Origin: Gentiana macrophylla
Lineage: Eukaryota; Streptophyta; Magnoliopsida; Gentianales; Gentianaceae
NCBI GenBank assembly: GCA_026214975.1
Contig: CM047805.1
Coordinates: 116,059,845 to 116,123,844, forward strand
Direction: 5' to 3'
Length of the DNA: 64,000 nt
Positions 32,601-47,600 of the stretch are shown here, piece by piece. The notes under the pieces were generated by a model, which made no database searches, was not told the origin of the DNA, and saw only the letters and a program-made list of their open reading frames with translations. Positions within the stretch are counted from its first letter, which is position 1. Every line of letters begins with the position of its first letter. Both the position numbers and the translations under genes were made by a program.

Positions 32601-35600
32601 TCAGTAGGTGTAGAGGCTGGCTTACAGCCAAGCATTATATTATCCATTAGGAGGTCCATAATGTACTTTCTCTGAGAGACAAATGCCATTGGATGTCCTA
32701 ACAAGTAACAACTTCAAACTCTTTGGATAGGAGATTCTTCAGACTGGAAATTTCAACAGCATGGTCTCCTGTTATAATGATATCATCCACATACAATATT
32801 AGTATAGCACATTTTCCAATTGAATTTTACAAACATAGTGTGATCAGAGTTGCATTGTAGGTAACCAAAGGCTTTGAGAGCTTATTAAGTCTCCCAAACC
32901 AGGTCCTAGGGGATTGCTTGAGCCCATATATGGAATTTTTAAGGTGCCACACTTTATTTTTAGTGCCTGGTGTCTCAAGTCCAGTTGGGATTTTCGTATA
33001 GACCTCTTCACATAAATTACCATTTAAAAAAGCATTCTTAATATCAAGCTCAAATAGGGGCCAATCAGAATTTACAGCAAAGGGACATAAGAATCCTTAC
33101 AGAATTTAACTTAGCTACAAGGGCGAAGGTTTCTTCGTAGTTGAAAAATAAAAGCCAATTGATGAGAAAATCAGTAAGAATCCACAAAAAAGCCAATTCC
33201 TATCAAAAAAAGTTTATTCAAATGTGCCTTGGGAGCACTGTAAGCTCCAATCACATCAAGCCAATTGTAGGAATCAACATATGTTGTATGTCGTAACCAC
33301 CTAATGATACCAATTAAACTAGTCATACGTGCAAAAACTCACACATGAAGCTGTCAAAAGTTTCATCATGTACACACGCAGCCCCCTTTTTGTACAACAT
33401 CTTGCTGAAACGACCGCCACCTACCTTCTAGGCTGTAAGACCTCAACTCTCGTCTAGGCGTCGCCTTGGCGAGCACCTTGACAACTTATTTTTAACAGTT
33501 TAAACTTTTATGTGAGATGGTAATCTATCAAAGCTACCTGCTACTGTTTCTTGGGCACATATTTGCTAGTCACACGTGAGAAGACATGTTAAACAATATA
33601 CTACCTCCGTCCCAAAATGTAAGTCCATTTGGACTTTTTCACACAGATTAATAAAGTTGGTTAAATTGGTTATGTGTCATTAATTTTGATGAAAAAGACT
33701 AAAATGACCTTTGACCATTATTAATGCAAAGTAATGAAAAGTGGGTGAGTATATAATAAATGAGGGGTAAAAGGAGAAAAATGTAATAAATGCTTCATTG
33801 GTAATCTAAATGGATTTACATTTTGGGACAAATCCAAAATGGTAATCGGACTTGCATTTTGGGTGAATTTAGCTTTTCAATAAATCAAAGCTTTTGGGTG
33901 ACATGTTAAGAAATTGAATCTGTCTTTTTGGCTGTATACATTTTCTATGATGGGGCGTTTGTCTCCATAGTGAAGTTGTTGCCGTGTGGCATGGATTAAC
34001 TGTAAACAACTTCTTCTGAAACTAAAGATGGATGACCTTTTCCCAGATCACCACCCATGTTTGTTATGTTAGTGCAATGAGCTGCCCAATTGTTCCAATT
34101 ACCTACACTACTCTTTGTACCCGCAATAGCAAAAACTGACCCAGTATCCACTCCACTTAATGAGAGCAATGCTGGATGATTATGTTTTTTTATTGATAAA
34201 TTTCAATCAATCCACTTTTTGTTTCAGATTCGCTTCCAGGCTATTGGCATGGGCATTAAGCAGAATTATGGGAGCTTCTGTGGGATTCCAGGTTGGTGGA
34301 TGGAAATGCTTGAGAGATGTCGTTGTGAAGTTCAAAAAGGTATGCCCTTTTCTCAAATTTTGAATCTGTTGAAGAAAGTTTTTGCTGCTTGATGATTTTG
34401 ATAGGGCAAAATTCTGGTTGTACAGTGGGTGGCATCTTTTGTTAATAAGTCGAAAATGTATCTTATTAACTGACTCTTGAACTTACCGTTTCTATAGTTC
34501 AGTGGGATATTGTTGAGGGATAGATGTTTTATGATCAAAGTGTTTTTATATTATATATAATATTGGCTGCCATGTTGTATTTTTAATTTAATATCGCGTG
34601 TGTTTAGGGTTTTAGTCTTGATGGGAGCCGGCTAGGTTTCTTTCTGTTTAGTATCTCCTTGATTTAAGGACTTTACTAGGGTCTGGACTCTTTTTGTTTT
34701 CTCTTATTTGAAGCCGTGTCCTAGCTTCAGTTGCTGAATGGAAAACATAATAAAAAACTTGAGAACTCTTCTTCATCTCTTTCTTTTAACATGGTATCAG
34801 TGTCTTGTTAAATCCCGATACCTAAAAATGAATTATTGTGCCACCATGATTGGAGAACTCATAAATCCTCCTTCTGGTTCCACCAGTAGTTCGTCCATTA
34901 GTGAAAACCCTAAGAGCCTGCTTCTGTGATTGGATTAGTCCTTGGAAAGAGTTATCATTCAGCTTATTTATTAGATCAAAATATTGTTCTTCTTTGGCAT
35001 AAACTTTAGGTCATTCAAGTTTGTCTTATATGAAAAATGTAAGAAAAAGGAGGAAATATTTTATTGATTGAATTGATTTATTTGATTACAGACTCTCTTA
35101 TTTTTATAGTAGGAAGAGCTAGACTCCTTCCTAATATAACTTCCCATAAAAAGACTCCTTGGACAAACAACCACAATACAAGACAGCCGCCAGTCAACCC
35201 TAAATACTTTAAAATACTGGAATAGACTATACTGCCCTTATTATTATAAAAACAAAGAATAACATAAAAACAGGCTGAATCTCTACACTCCCCCACAAGT
35301 TAAACATGGATATTCAACATGTTTAACTTGCTCATAAACTTCTCAAATCCAGGCTTCAGCAGGGCTTTTGTTAACCCATCTCGCAACTCTTTGTCTTTGA
35401 AGGCAAGAATGGCATGCTGATTACCCCATCATCCAACTTTTCTCTAATGAAGTGTGCAGCCGATTTCTATGTGTTTGGTCTGTCATACGCCAGACAGGAT
35501 CATTGGCAATATCAATTCTCGCTTTATTATCACAAGACAACTTCAGGTAGTTTCACAGGTAGTAGTAAGTCTTCTAGAACTCTTTTATCCATAATTCTTC

Positions 35601-38600
35601 ACATACTCCTAGGGCCATGGCCTGTACTCGATTCAGCAGATTTCCGACACCACTCCTTGTTTTTGCTTCTCCAAGTTACTAGATTTCCCATACAAAGTCT
35701 GCAATATCCGGTGGTGGACCTTCTCTCAGCAGATCATTCAATCAGATCAGATATACTTCAATACATCTGCTAGAACTTCTTTTGAACCACAATCCTTCTC
35801 CAATAGTCCCTTTTAAATACTTGAGATTCGAACACCGCCTCCATATGGGGCTCACAAGGGCATGCATGTCTTGACCGACGACCCTACAAAGATAGGATAT
35901 GTCCGGCCTTGTATGAGCTAAATATATAAGTTTTCCTACCGGGTCTTTGGTACTTTCCTTTGTCCACAGGACTTGATCTTTCTTCTCCACAGTTTTAGGT
36001 TGGCTTCCATAGGGTCTTTGGCAGAGCTTGCAATCACTCATCCCTGCTCTCTTCAAGAAGATCTAGTACATATTTCCTCCGACATACTACCCGATCCTTT
36101 GTCCGATCTTGCAACCTCCATGCCTAGGAAGTATCTAAGGCTTCCCACCTCCTTTATCTCAAACTCCTGGCCAGGCTCTTCTTAGTCGATTGATCCCACA
36201 AATGTCATCACCTGTTAGAATGATGTCATCAACATATACAACCAGGACTGTCATCTTGCCATTTTCTGACCTTTTTGTGAACAAAGTATGATCAGATTGG
36301 CCCTGCTTGAACCCCTCCTTCTTCAGGAACTTCATAAATCTTTCAAACCATGCTCTTGGACTTTGTTTGAGTCCATATAGAGCCCTTTTCAGTTTGCATA
36401 CTTCCCCATCTTTTCTGCCAGAGAACCCAGGAGGCATATCCATGTATACTTCTTCCTTTAAATAGCCATGTAGGAACGCATTTTTAACATCCAATTGTAC
36501 ATTACAGGGCCACCCAAGTTCACGACTATGGACAAAATTATTCTCACAAAGTGTTGAGCTTTGCTACAGTGTGAGAAGGTTTTCGAATAATCTATCCCAT
36601 AAGTCCGAGTATACCCTTTGCCACCAACCTTGCTTTGTACCTTTGTATGGAACCATCCGAGTTGTATTTTACATTAAAGATCCATCTCAGCATCCTACTG
36701 TGGTCTTCCCAGCCAGTAGACTAACAACTTCCTGTGTCCCATTCTTTTCAAGTGCACCAATCTCTTCATACACAGCAGCTTTCCACTCAGGATAAGATAA
36801 GGCTTCATGTATGGTTTTGGGAATGTGGATATTAGATAGGCTAGAAGCAAAGGCTTGGTACTGGGGTGACAGTTTGTCATAGGAAATATACTTGCTAAGA
36901 GGGTAGAGAGGATGCTTGGTGCATTCTCTTGTAGGTTTTCTGATGGCAATAGGAACATCCAGGAGTTCATCAGGCTGGTTTGAGTGATCCATAGATTTAG
37001 ACTCATTTTTGGATGGTGAATCAGATTGACTGTACCTGTCAGAATCAAACTCAGATACTGTTGTTCAGTTATATTTACTTTTTCTGGAGTTTCTTCAGGA
37101 GTTTCATTCAAGGAGGATTGTTGCTCAGTGCTGGTATGAGGATCTTTCTCTTTGAGAAGTAGGCCTTTCCTTGAATATGTCTTTCCTGGAAATTTTTGTA
37201 TTCTAGTTCTGGGACTGGGACTGGAGCTAGGACTGGAGCTAGGACTATCTGATTTATTCCCTTGTTCAGGTGCATTCACCTCAGTAGGGACATCAGGGGT
37301 CTCACCTATTTCCCTATCATCATATTGTAGCAAGGAACTATCAGTCTCATGTTGGAGCAAAAATTGTGAAAAATCATCTTGTTGTGAAAAAACCTCATGT
37401 TCATGCTCCCTAGAGATCTCCCCCTGAACATGAGTTTTGAAAAACATTTGATTTTCAAAAAAAGAGACATCACTGCTGACATACACTTTCTGTGTGTGGG
37501 GATCAAAACATTTATACCCTTTTTGAGTTGGGGAATACCCTACAAACACACATTTTCTAGCCCTGGGATCTAACTTCCCTTGGTGATGAGCATGTGTGAA
37601 TGCAGTGCATCCAAAAACTTTGAGAGGCAGATCCTGAATCAGCCTAGTGTTGGGGTAAAAAACCCTTAGCTGATTTATAGGAGTCTGATAGTTTAAGATC
37701 CTTGAGGGGACCCTGTTGATTAGGTAAATTGCAGTTAACACTGCCTCCCCCCATAGATATTTAGGGCTGTTAGAGGTGATCATGAGAGCCCTAACTATCT
37801 CCAGAATGTGTCTGTTTTTCCTCTCTGCCACCCCATTTTGTTGAGGTGTGTCAGGGCATGAACTCTGGTGAACTATGCCATGTTTGAGGAAAAAGGTGCC
37901 AAGGATAGAATTAAAGTATTCTGTCCCATTATCACTTCTAAAGACCTCTATTTTTGAGTGAAACTGAGTTAAAACCATTTCATAGAAATCTTCAAAGACA
38001 TGTTTGGCCTCAGCTTTGTGTTTTAACAAATACACCCAAGAGACTACAGTGTGATCATCAATGAAAGTAACAAACCATCTTTTCCCTTGTGGTGTGCTCT
38101 TCCTAAGAGAGCCCTCAAATATCACTATGGATCATAGTGAATGGTTTTGTTGGCTTGTAAGGTTGAGGTGGGAAGGATGATCTAGTATGTTTAGACAATT
38201 CCACAGATTTCACATTTAAATAAAGAAGGATTTTTATTGATGAACAAATTTGGAAACAATTTCTTCAAGTAATAAAAACTAGGGTGGCCAAGTCTATAAT
38301 GCCACATCATTATATTATTCCTATCAACATAGGCAGACTGAAGACAAACATTTCCAGAACTTTCTTTATTCCAAGAATCTCCTTCCTCCTCAAAGAGATA
38401 TAGACCGCCCATCATCCTAGCACTGCCAATCACCCTCCCCTTGTGAATATCCTGAAATTTACAGCAATCAACAGAAAATATAGCTTTACAATTAGTATCT
38501 GAAGTAAGTTTACTGACTGATAACAGATTGCAGGAAAGAGATGGTACATGTAGGACATTTTTGAGAGTTAGTGTAGGGGAGATAGTAATGGATCCTTTTC

Positions 38601-41600
38601 CTGCTATAGCAGAGAAGGAACCATCTGCTATCTTTACTTTCTGATTTCCAGCACAGGATTTGTATGATGAAAACAGGTGTGAATAACTGGTCATGTGGTC
38701 TGTGGCTCCTGAGTCAATGACCCAGAAGAGGGACTGATTTATACCAAGGAAGGACAAAGAATGGAGATTACCTGTTTCAACTAAGGAACAAGAAGGATCA
38801 CCTTTAGTTCTGGATGGTTTGGGCTTGGATTAGTTTGGTCAATCGCCCAGCTTGTTCTTGGGAGAAAAGTCAGCTTCATCCATTTGAGGTGTGCCTTGAT
38901 CTGGATGAGGCCTGGTGAGCTCGCCTTCTTCCGAGTTCCCATATCCACCGCCCTAGGTTTCCGGTTTTATGGCTTGCCATGGATAACCAAACAATTATCC
39001 CCTGGTGTGACCTTGTTTCTTGCAATGATCACACCATGTTTTCTGCTTCCTCCCCTTTTGATCACCTCTATTAACCACCAAGGCTGAACTTTCTGTTCCA
39101 ACTGAGTTTTCATATGAATGTCCTTTGTGCATCACTTTTCTTCTGGATTCTTCTCTCCTAACTTCAGAAAAAACCTCAACAAGTGAGGGCAGGGGAGATT
39201 TTCCCAGTATCCTTCCCCTAACCTCATCCAATTCCAAATCTAGGCCTGCCAAGAAAGTATATATCCGTTCATTTTCTTCTCTTTTCTGGGCTTTTACTCC
39301 ATCTCAGGGGCGGTCCCAAGAGTTGTCATAGACAGTCTAGTTCCTGCCACAATCCCTGCAACTCATTGTAATAGAGGGTGACTTCTCTCTTGTCTTGCTT
39401 GCAGGACCAGATTCTGGTCTTAAGTTCATAGATTTGGGATGTATTCTCCAGATCAGAATACATATCTTTAACAGCCTTCCAGATGTCCTTTGCTGTGGAC
39501 AAAAACATGTGAGGCCTTGCCACAAAGGGATCCATGGAGTTAATCAACCATGTTTTCACCATGGAGTCCTCAGATCTCCATGTTGCAGATTTGGGATCTC
39601 CTGCTGCAGGTTTGACGCTTTCTCCATTCAAAAATCCTAACTTTCCTCTACCATCAATGGCCAATTGTATGGTTTGTGACCATTCTAGATAGTTCTTTCC
39701 ATTGAGCCTTTGCGTTGTTAGCAGAATTGAAGAAAAAGAGTTGCTGGAATCATTTCCAGTGGATTGATCATCCCTTGATATGGATGATCCAGTTGGGGTA
39801 TTGGACGTTGTGCCCGATGAAGCGCTCCCAGTCATGGCTGCGCGGAGATACATGGATATGTATTTATCATAAGACCATGCTCCGATACCATGTAAGAAAA
39901 AGGAGGAAATATTTTATTGATTGAATTGATTTATTTGATTACAGACTCTCTTATTTTTATAGTAGGAAGAGCTAGACTCCTTCCTAATATAACTTCCCAT
40001 AAAAAGACTCCTTGGACAAACAACCACAATACAAGACAGCCGCCAGTCAACCCTAAATACTTTAAAATACTGGAATAGACTATACTGCCCTTATTATTAT
40101 AAAAACAAAGAATAACATAAAAACAGGCTGAATCTCTACAAAAAAATTGTTTTCTCAATTATTTTTGAATAAAAAGGCTTTTTTTTAATATATATATATT
40201 TTGTGTGTGAGTTGGCTAAGCATACTAGGAACACTTATCCTTCTGAACCATATAAACCATCTAGTCCTTTTACTTAGGTCCATAGAGATTTGTAGAGGCC
40301 TTCTAGAGTTAAAACTATTAATGGGAAGAGATCGTTTGTCATGTTAATAGATGATCACACTAGAATTTCTTGGGTATATTAGTTAAAGGAAGAATCAAGT
40401 TGAACATGTTTTCAAAAACTTTTTGAAATGGTTTACACTCAATTTCAAACTAAAATTCAAATTGTCGACGTGATAATGGCACAAAATATTTTAATCAAGT
40501 CTTGAGAGATTTTTTCTTAAAATGTATTACACATCAAAGTTCATCCGTCGAACTCCTCAAAGCCAAAATGTAGTCGCGGAAAGGAAGAATCAACACATGC
40601 TTGATGTAGTAAGATCTCTCATGCTTGATTCTAGCAAAATGTAGTTGATCTGTTGATGAATGGAAGAATCGACACATGCTCGATGTAGTAAGATCTCTCA
40701 TGCTTGATTCTAAATGTCCTAACCATTAACGGGGAGAGGTTGTTTTAACAACTATTTATCTTATAAATAGGATGCTCTCTAAGATGTCGGGATTCAAAAC
40801 TCCTCTAGATGTATTTGTTGAATTACCATCTCTCCCAATAGCTTAAGCTTTTGGGAGAGATTGTAATTCAATATGGTATCAGAGCAGGAGGTCATTGGAT
40901 CAATCCTTGTTGGAAACACTCTTTCCCATTTATATTGTACAAGAGTTGGGCCTCTTTGTTGGCCTTGTAGTGCCCTTTATATACCTTTGTGTGCCATTCT
41001 GGCCTAGACTTGTTATAGGGCCACACTTGGGGGAGCGTGTTGAAGTGTTTAAGATGTTAATTATCTACTTCCCCATTAGCTTAAGCTTTTGGAGCGATGG
41101 TAATTCAACAATAATTTATACTTGTTTCTCCAAGTGTAGATTCCTTAGCAATCTGCCCTTGAAGATTTTTGGGTGTTCTGCTTTCAATCTTTTTAATAAT
41201 GAAGGTAATCTAGACCTAAGGTCTAAAACACGCATGTTTATCCCTTTAAAAATTGCATGTTTCTAGGGTACTCCCAATCTCAGAGAGGATATAAATGTTA
41301 TGATCCCAAAAGTAATGCAATTTTTGCAACTATGGATGTAACATTTTTTGAACATAAGGTTTTTGATAAGAATCGTGGTCAAGGGGAAAGAGGGAGTGAT
41401 AGCATAGAAGAGTGGTTTGATGTCTTGGATGAACCTAAATCTAATCTAATGCATGTGATGGACAGTTCGATTCAATAAATTCTGAGGATGGAGGGTCAAA
41501 GGATAAAGGTAGTGATTCGGGTTTTTTGTCTCTGTATCATGGCTATGTTTATCCTAAGACTCCTCCCCCTAATAAACTCTTTAAGGGAAAGACTTTTCAA

Positions 41601-44600
41601 AAAAAGGCCGAAAGGAAGGGGCAACATCTGAACACATGTATGACTCTCAATCTGCACCCCAAGGTCACCCTGAAATAGACAGTCCAGAGGGTGAACAGAA
41701 ACCTAGTTCACAGATGGAGTTAGACACATAAGACCTTCTTGATGTACACATAAGATCAAGTTGCTGATTTACTAACCTAGACTGTTACGAATCAAGTGTT
41801 CAATCATCTGCACTCCAAGCTTGTCTGGATCAACATATACAACCAAACTTGAGGGGGAGTGTTGAATATGCAGTGTTTTTAGTCTTAATTAGTGTTAATT
41901 ACCTTATCCTTTAGGTCCTAAGTACCCCTGTAGTAGCCTAATCATGCTAAGTGTAGTAAATCTACTTTTACTGTTCACTAGCCGTTGTAAGTGGGGCTTT
42001 TTTAAGTTTCTAGCCGTTGGAGGCTTTTCTATAAGTGTAATCTCACACTTCTTTTACCCGATAAGTGTTCTAAGCAATATACAAGAGTTTTCTTCCTCAA
42101 ATCTGTCTTTCTATCTCCTTTTTCTACGTATTATAATAATTCTGCTGTGTTTTAGGGTTTTGTAAATTATGTTGAGAATTACTTGGTTGCTAAGTTTGGC
42201 TATTTAGCCGTCTAGGGTTAAGGGAATAAACTCCTATGATTGAGGATATTAGGTCGGCTAGGACTCTTTCCTGCTTTACAATTTAACTTGCTGCATGGCA
42301 GTGTCTGATCATAATTAATTATTGTTGAATAAATAAATTTCCTGTTTCGTTATTTCAACAGTTTTCATTCTTTTTCCTAGCGAATCTTCTAAAGGTTTGA
42401 TGAACTATTCACGAGAAAGTATTTTCATATCTTGTAAAAATCAATGCATTAATTTGTATCACCGCTCATGATTTTTCATTTTCAGGGCGCTGTTGAATCC
42501 ATTTCTATTGGTGAAATCAGACTCAGTTTAAGGCAGTCCTTGGTCAAACTTGGAGTTGGCATTTTCTCTAGGGATCCAAAATTACAGATATTGATCTGTG
42601 ATTTAGAGGTTGTGATGAGAGCTTCAAACAAAAGTGCTAAGAAAAGTGGATCCCGGAGATCACGTGGTTCAGGCAGGGGAAAGTGGATGGTTGTAGCCAA
42701 CATGGCGAGATTTCTGTCCCTAACCGTGACTGAGCTGGTTTTTAAGGTTTGAGTCCTACATTTCTTTTCCTCCTAGTCAATAAACCTGACTTTATCTTGT
42801 GCTTTCATCATCACTGTTTGCTCCATGTCTGGTGATTTTATTTGGGTTTCTCTGTTTTGATCATACCTTTCGACTTTGATGTTTTCTTATCGTCAGCACT
42901 GTCAGTAATCTAAGTGTTTCAAAATCCCTTATTGGCAATGGAGCCTGTAATTTTATATGGTATTACAGTGAATACAAATTCCACTTGCTTTTTGATGCAT
43001 GTGTGCCCAATTATATCCGCCACTGTTGACCCATGTTGTGACGGATTTATGATTTTTAGTGTTCCTTGCAATATACCTCAGACACCAAAGGCTAATGTGG
43101 AGGTGAAGGAAATGAGGTTGGATATATCTAAAGATGGTGGATCACGACCTGCATTGTTTGTGAAGCTGCACATTTTTCCAATTTCTGTCTGCTTTGGTGA
43201 ATCACGAGTGAATTCTGATTTCCTATCTGCTCAAAGCAGTTTGCCTTCTTTTAGTCAGACTGTGTTTGGCTCGACAGATAGAACACCTGCTCCTTTTAAC
43301 TGTGAAGAATTTTCACTCTTGTGTGAACTGGGTCATGATAGGTAAGTCCATCTATTCATTTGATAATATGAAGCTTACGTACTTTATTTATTCTTCCTGT
43401 CTTGTGTTTAACATTTCCTGATTTTCACGACGTCCTTGAGCAATGGGCAAAACTACCTATTGGGACTGTAACGCTATTATCGATCTCTACTTCAATCTAT
43501 TCCTTCACTGTTAATGGGAAAAAAACCTTACCCGGAACGAATCTATTGTAAGAATGGGCCTTACCAAGTAGATAATGTTGCAGGAAGCACTACATTGAGT
43601 TCCATAATCCATACCATTAGAAATGAAGATAGTGCACTTATGGCAGTAAGAACTCGAGTGCTGGTGTTGCTATGAGTCAAATTTTTCCGAAAAAACTCTT
43701 CATCAAACGTTAAGTAGAGTTTGCATTTGTTTCTCCTATGCACTAGTTTTTCTACTTTTATTTTGTACTTTTTTTAAGTAAAAAGCATCTCATAAATATG
43801 GAATAGAAAAAAATATATACAAGGTAGAATTTGAAAATCTCCTTAATATATTCCCAAACGCTAAACAAAGAAACAAGACATCCCCTTCACCCCATACAAA
43901 AATATATATTTATCCATGACTTAGTGCAACTTCTCATTTTGCCCTAATGTTTCTAACTTCTCTCCAAGTCTTACATAGAGTCTAATATTATCAGCGATTT
44001 CCTTGACTTTAGAGCCCTAGCTCATGTACAAATCCAACAATATCAATTTGGTACTAAACAATGCTACGAAGCCTATACTCACTCAAAAAGGAAAACAAAA
44101 AGTTCATATGTCCATTAATTAACAAATTCTTTCATCAAATTCTAGCGGATGAAGATATCCAGATGATTTGCTTCTCTTGAAATTCTTCATGCTGTGACAT
44201 GCATTCTCAGAGAATTCTGCATCTTCAGCACCATACCTTGTCTTTTCACTCATCAGCTTCCTTTACATTCACTGTTGTTTCTCTTGCCACTATTGTTGAC
44301 AGTCATTGCAGGACTGTCTTTACCAACTAAATGATGTAATTTTTTAATTTTGGACCCACCCTTATCTATTGCATGAAAAGAAGAGGTGTTCATGATACAC
44401 AACCTCAGTCATCACCTCCTTTGGTCCGCCCAATGTAGTCTGTCGCTCCACCCATCATGCCATGCGATAGATGCATTCCTGGAGACATATCATATGTACT
44501 CAGTCTGCCTTAGGTTTTGCAGTTTGTGGCAAGTTACTGCACACCTACGTGTAAATAACCAACCATAGGGTATAGTAACCACATGCAGTTGTCTCAGCTT

Positions 44601-47600
44601 CCAAGGCCATAATGATATCCCTCATTAGATTGCTTCATTAATTGTACTTTTCATCAAACTCGGTGCTTAGTTCTAAGTTTCTTTTTTCTTTCCATTTTGT
44701 GTATTTTTGTTCAGGGAAGCCGGTATATTGATAAAGAACATAGATGTCACTTGTGGAGAAGTTTTTGTAATCCTAAGTGACAAACTTTTCTTCAAAAAAA
44801 AAAGTGATACCAACAATAATCCTGTGGATATTCAAGTTATGAAAGAGATTGATGGAGCAGGCACATCTAAAAAACCTGATAAAAAACCTGCAATTTTGGC
44901 TATTACCAAATTTACCTCTGTATTTCCGGAAAAGGTTAGTTTGTCCTGATGCAATTCAGTTGTGCTATTTTTTTTTTATTTATAAATTTCCATTTTCCAC
45001 TTGTTTCATTCTACTTTCAGTCAACATTTTTCTTAGCTTCAGCATGATGTTTTACCTATGTGTCGTCCCTTTGTGATAGAGTACAGTGGAAACATTTGAT
45101 CCATATAGCCAACCTTACCTAGTGGGAAAAAGACTTGCGAGTTGTTGCATCCCTCCCTATCTGCTAGCTCTTGTGTTCGACCATGCGCCTTTCACCTTTT
45201 TTGTCCTCGAGGAAGTCTACACCGTCATGACTATATGGTGAATATTTGACAAGTTCCAAGCACTGGATGTCAGTGTCACAAACAGAGTGGCTTCAAAATG
45301 TTTTGAATACTTTGTGCATTGATAGGCATCTGGTGTGCCTTGTTTGACATCCATTGACGACTTTTGCATTTCCCTATGTTGCACATTCCAGTTATATGTG
45401 AATGAGTTACATTCAAGATTTCTTATGTATCAACAAAACAAAAGAAAATTCGCAGCTCTCTCTCTCTCTCTCTCTCTCTCCCTCTCTTCCCACTCTCTTC
45501 TTCATTGTATGCATAATTGTATCCCTTATGCATCTTATATGGACAACTCCAAACAGTTTTATGCTTTCTTGAAGAGCATGCACTGTTGCTGCTTTTGTTC
45601 ATAAATTGATCTACCTCTGCATTATGATCAAGGACCATATTTCTGATTTTGAAAATCAAAGGGCTTGAAAAACATGTTTTAAATACTTGCTATCTTGTTT
45701 TAATCTGCAAAACACATTTTGAGAGCTATGAGTTGTCACTTAACTGATATACACGGTCATTGATAGGTTGGTTTCACATTACCAAAGTTGGATGTGAAGT
45801 TTGTGAACTGGGAACATGCTCTTCTCTTAGAAAACAAGATCATGGGCATCCAGCTGAAGAGCGCAAAATCCCGATCTGTTGAGGATCTTGGTGAAAGTAC
45901 TAAATTTGACCTACAGATGGAATTTAGTGAGATTCAAGTATGAGTAAAAGCTTCCAAGACTTTTAACTTTTTTAGGGGTATTTTATACTACTGCCTTTCG
46001 TCCATTTCATCTAATATGATTTCTTTATCAATTGCAGCTTCTTCGGGACGCTGGGATATCTGTGGTCGAGATATTGAAACTTGATATTCTTTCCTCAGTT
46101 TACATCCCCCTTCAGGTTTTTATGCTTCAATTCAACTTTCATCTGCCATTGTTTCTTCTCACTGTATGCCTATTGAGTGACCCTTATGAATGCTACTACC
46201 TTTGTCCCTCAAAACATGTCACTTTTTTGATCCCCATAATTAGTGTCATTTTGGAAAACCAATGCATCATTTATTTCCTTTTTTTTTTCCTTTTCTAATA
46301 TGCCCTTAAGAATCCACCCATTAATTACCCATAATCCTTTCACCTTCCAAACTAAAGCATCGAATAATAGTCATATGTCCATATAATAGCAGAAGACACA
46401 ACATCTACTAAGTTTCATATTCTGTGAGAAAAAAAGTGACAGTTTTTGAGCGACGGAGGTAGTATCCAATGAAGGATAATGACTGGTTATAAACTCGTGC
46501 GGATTTTCATGCAGTTCTTTTTGTGAATAGGGTTACCTTTTGGTATAGGGTTCATGGGATATCTGGTTTTATTCAGCATTATGGATTCACAACTTTGACT
46601 TGTCTTCATGAAGTAGTGTTGTCCTTGGGCTGTCAATTGAAACTGTGGTGCTTCTTTTTTATTTCCCGTTTCTGCTATCACATGCTTTATTTTTGTATTT
46701 TGAGTTTTTGACTCTGGCGTTATGTTCTTCAATACTCCATCCAAAATGTAGGTTTTGCCTACTAGCATACCATTCCACATCACTTTCATCACCAGCTGCT
46801 TTACAATCTGCATTTATCCTTAAAAATTCTGCTATTGCTCTCCTGTCAGCAATAATAGAGTTTTAGACAACAGCAGAAAGTTTTATCTTTAAAACCTGTG
46901 ACTTGAGTTATCTCTCACAGTTTTTTTTTGATACCCATTCAACATTTTCCTCCCATCAGGAAGGAATCTGATGATTGGAATTGAGCCACTTGAGCGACCC
47001 GAGCCACACTTCTTTAGCAAATATGCGTTGCGTAAAAAGTGGCGTATTGATTTCTTTCTTCTGTTGCTCATGCACATATTTCTTCCAGAACCGTGCTCCA
47101 CTTCTGCATTTCTGAGGGTATGGAGTTTCTCATGGCATCTTATCCACATAATGAAAGCAAACCTACAAAAGGCATGCGCAAGCCATAGTACTTTTTCCCA
47201 AGGATAACAAGCCTGTTTTCCTCCAAGGGTCGCAAATGCCCCGATCAGCATTCAGGATTATGGCCATCTCACCACTTACGGCCAGCCATTGGGGTGAAAG
47301 GAGAGTATTAATCCCACAGAACGTGCATCATCTTATTCTTCCTTCTTCAAGAGACCAAGTCCACCTTGGGGGAGTATAACTCTCTTATTTTAAGCAAAAG
47401 CATATCAACATTATGGTAAAGGAAAGCTACGAAAAAGAGGAAAAATGGAACTTTTTATTATATTTCATCGAACAAACTAAAGCCAACATACGGCGTTAAA
47501 TAAGAAAACAGAAATAGTCCAAACCCTAGTAAACTCCTTAAATCAAGTAGTTACCAACATATACAAACCTAGCCGCCTCCCTCCAAGTCTTCAAAATCTC

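Larger units (their letters stand above)
35038..40140 (-). mobile_element. Full-length copia retrotransposon, minus strand, identical LTRs (intron 2)
   Basis: 250-bp LTRs (35038-35287 and 39891-40140; TGTAAGAAAAAGG...GAATCTCTACA) read as identical. The flanking AAAAA on both sides is the 5-bp target duplication. On the minus strand: primer site TGGTATCGGAGC beside the right LTR, gag, CCHC knuckle, PR, IN, RT, RNase H, and a G-rich polypurine tract beside the left LTR. It interrupts the pre-integrase region of the older plus-strand copia. Identical LTRs imply recent insertion. Confidence 0.9.
34511..42126 (+). mobile_element. Old, internally deleted copia element, plus strand, host of two nested TEs (intron 2)
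   Basis: An LTR-like end (...CTTTTAACA to 34788) is followed by the primer site TGGTATCAGTG and a short gag start ([20 protein letters not shown] at 34845). A pre-integrase piece follows: [14 protein letters not shown] up to 35037, resuming at 40141 as [13 protein letters not shown] sequence and then [17 protein letters not shown] (40209 on). Integrase pieces ([53 protein letters not shown]) run to 41478. RT and RNase H are deleted. AACTTGAGGGGGAG precedes an LTR-like TGTTGAATATGCAGTG (41861-42126). The two LTR-like ends do not clearly match, so this may be a chimera of two old copies. Confidence 0.55.

Noticed and set aside
37152..37427. Plus-strand ORF with Leu-Gly-Leu-Glu repeats
   Set aside because: Antisense shadow of a Ser/Pro-rich linker in the copia polyprotein.
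42914..43081. Extension of exon 4 upstream (open frame from 42914)
   Set aside because: A clear CAG acceptor at 43079-43081 and family sequence beginning [10 protein letters not shown] show this part is intron 3.
46889..47251. 120-codon minus-strand ORF in intron 7
   Set aside because: Composition is not protein-like in any recognisable way and there is no support from neighbouring exons; left as intronic sequence.
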